Assembly (NCBI GenBank): GCA_034620365.1
Contig: JAQGEQ010000263.1
Span: 1,550,001 to 1,614,000 of the forward strand
Direction of reading: 5' to 3'
From: Pegea sp. RAD2-039
Lineage: Eukaryota > Chordata > Thaliacea > Salpida > Salpidae
Length of the DNA stretch: 64,000 nucleotides
Shown: one piece after another, positions 61,917 to 64,000 of the stretch
How the letters are laid out: the number at the start of each line of letters is the position of its first letter
Numbering within the stretch: the stretch's first letter is position 1
Position numbers and translations under genes: made by a program
The notes under the pieces: generated by a model
Database searches by the model: none
What the model saw: the letters and a program-made list of their open reading frames with translations, nothing else
Told to the model about the DNA's origin: nothing

Positions 61917-64000
61917 ATTGAATTTGGACAAAATTATTGATTTCTTACAACAAGTTTTAAATCTAAATTTCTACAAGTAATAAGCTGAACTGCTGAAAAT
62001 GTTTTATTTAATATTCTTTTGACTTAAAAACTTGTAATCTGTTAATAATTTTTAAGTCATCTCTTTTTGATTTGTCTTTTTTCTTATCCATTTCACTTAA
62101 GGGTTTTAAAATCTCATTTTTTCTGTGATGTTGCTACTTCATAAATAATAGCAAATAATTGCCATAAAGATATATTTGTTTTTAGAAAACTTAAAAAACT
62201 TTACATATTTTTCCGTTGTTAAATAATTTCAAAATTAAACACCAATTTAAGCAATGAAAACTTATTTGCAAATGATGTGGTTTCAAATTATTTACTTAGT
62301 TTTAGTTGACATAATAATCGAGCTCAGAATATTTTATTTGCATCCACTAAACTAGTTTCTGTATTTTTCCATATCAACCTAAACTTGATCAAAAACTGCT
62401 ATCTCATGCTGTCTCAAACATCTCAGTCTTTTGATATTTGAAATAGAAATTGTAGATGGCTATTGGCAAGCTTTTTTTTAAAACAGAAAATTATTTGATA
62501 CTGACTTTATTAAGCTTGTTAAATATTTTGTAAGACTTAAAAACTGTTCAAAACCTATAATTAATTGAACAATACCTTAAAAAATAAAAGGTTTAGTGTA
62601 TACTAAACATCAATAATGATAAAAAACGATTTGACAAAATAATTTTTCAAAGAAATTATTGCTGAAAAAATTATTTAAATTAAAAAAAACAATTGTCAAT
62701 TCAAGTTATGCTACTTTGCTAATTGCAACAATCAATTTGAAATATATTTATTACAAGGTACAATCAAATTCGTTACATAGTTTGAACAAACCTTATGTGA
62801 TTTTAACTGATAAATTAGCCATCACAAAATTCAAATTACTTTTTAAGGCTTTTTATCTTTTCTGTAAGTGCATTAATAAGTATGGGTAATAAAGAAGTCT
62901 AAGCTTTTATTTCTTCAGGTTTTTCGTAATTATTAAAGTAATGACATTGCCTTTTCGTTTAAGTATCAAGTAATTCTAATCGTTTAATTTAAAGTATATT
63001 CTAGAAAATGATTCGAAAAGAAAATAATTTTATTATGGTCTTAGGTTTATTTACTATCCTGAAAATATCTACATTTTATTTATAAAACGAGTTTATTATA
63101 TCGAACCCTCTGGTTCAAACTTTGAAAAATTGATTATAAATAATTGATGTTATCTCTTAATTGACCTTAAGTTAAATTGACTTTTATCATATTTTAAGCT
63201 TATTCTATTGCTTTTTAAAACTATATATACTGTTTTATTTATCTTTATAGTCATGATGAGTTTGTAATGGAATATCTGTAAAAACCTTTTAAAATATAAG
63301 AAAATAAATGAATTTAAAATTGGATAAATTAGATTTCATTTTTAATCATAATTTTATTCAGTATTATAAAAGTATTTGACGTTAAGTGCTACTTTTAAAA
63401 GTATATTTTTCTAAACAGTTTTTAAAATCTATAATTTAATCAACATAGCAGGTAATTTTAAAACTATTTTAAAAAATACAATTTTCTATAATTCTAGTTT
63501 TTTATTCTCAATGTGTTGCTGACAATAAAAAGTCCAAATTTGAACGTTTATTTATTTACGTTTTGGTTTAACTTCAACGGCGTACAAAATCCCAATTACG
63601 TCAAAACTTTTATCAAAACAACTAGCTTATGTATTGCTTCATATGAAATTAGTAAACATTTTTGTGGGCCTAGTTTTTATGACTTTAACAAGGCTTATTT
63701 ACATTATGTGTCTTTAAATTTGTCAGTAATAAGTCTTCGTTTATGTGTTTGATCTGTAATATTTTTCTGGTATAAATATTGGTTTAAATGATCATTAAAT
63801 TTACGCTAATGATGTCACTTTATCTATATTTGTTTTAATTTTTTCAACAAAGTTTTTTTTTTAATGACATGCTGTTTTCTTATCAGTTTAAATTCAGTCA
63901 GTTTTTCTTGTCAATGATTGTTTGTAATTAAAACTTTCCTGTTATTAGTCAGTTTTTCTGTCTATTTGTTTTGTAAATATAATTTTTAGTGTTTTTATAT
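61917..64000. other. Gene-free AT-rich end of the window
   Basis: The open frames near 62.7 kb (76 codons) and 63.5 kb (79 codons) show no motif and have a random AT-rich composition. No RNA gene or repeat could be supported. Confidence 0.5.

Noticed and set aside
63513-63752. A 79-codon frame near the window end
   Set aside because: No motif, no splice context and no composition difference from the background.
1-64000. CRISPR arrays, operons or prokaryotic mobile elements
   Set aside because: The multi-exon genes with GT-AG introns and animal-type proteins show this is animal nuclear DNA, and no regularly spaced direct repeats were found.

Overview
The window is nuclear DNA of an animal. 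It is strongly AT-rich. The conserved genes are cut into many short exons by GT-AG introns, most of them only about 50-110 bp long. The rest is long gene-free AT-rich DNA plus a few decayed retroelements. The proteins recognised (MMS22L, CC2D2A, CFAP100, HDHD3-like, C2H2 zinc-finger, ARF-like GTPases) are animal-type, and CFAP100 with CC2D2A imply that the organism makes cilia. A flatworm-like or other small lophotrochozoan genome would fit the base composition and tiny introns, but the sequence alone does not fix the clade.

Layout: 1-17.0 kb has no supportable gene. 17.0-19.8 kb holds a 3-exon C2H2 zinc-finger gene, with possible alternative 3' exons near 20.3 kb. 20.5-32.2 kb is gene-poor and contains a tRNA-derived SINE (29.3 kb) and a dead non-LTR retrotransposon (30.6-31.5 kb) that share their 3' tails. 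32.3-37.5 kb is a 21-exon MMS22L gene, which lies tail-to-tail with a two-exon HDHD3-like HAD-family gene on the minus strand (38.1-39.1 kb). 40.6-41.1 kb looks like the 3' end of an LTR retroelement. 41.5-45.2 kb is a 13-exon CFAP100 (CCDC37) gene, followed by a 26-exon CC2D2A gene (46.7-54.2 kb). I could join the exons of these genes with consistent reading phase and no stop codons. 56-62 kb contains three intronless, very divergent ARF-like small GTPases (one minus, two plus), with a second tRNA-derived SINE between the last two. The final 2 kb is gene-free.

How the genes relate: CFAP100 (motile-axoneme inner-arm adaptor) and CC2D2A (transition-zone MKS module) both act in cilia and sit next to each other on the same strand. 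MMS22L acts at stalled replication forks and in homologous recombination. The three ARF-like proteins keep the P-loop and the NKxD nucleotide-specificity motif, but all have lost the WDxGGQ switch II motif that ordinary ARF/ARL proteins use. They look like a lineage-specific expansion with altered switch chemistry, and they are the most unusual coding content here.
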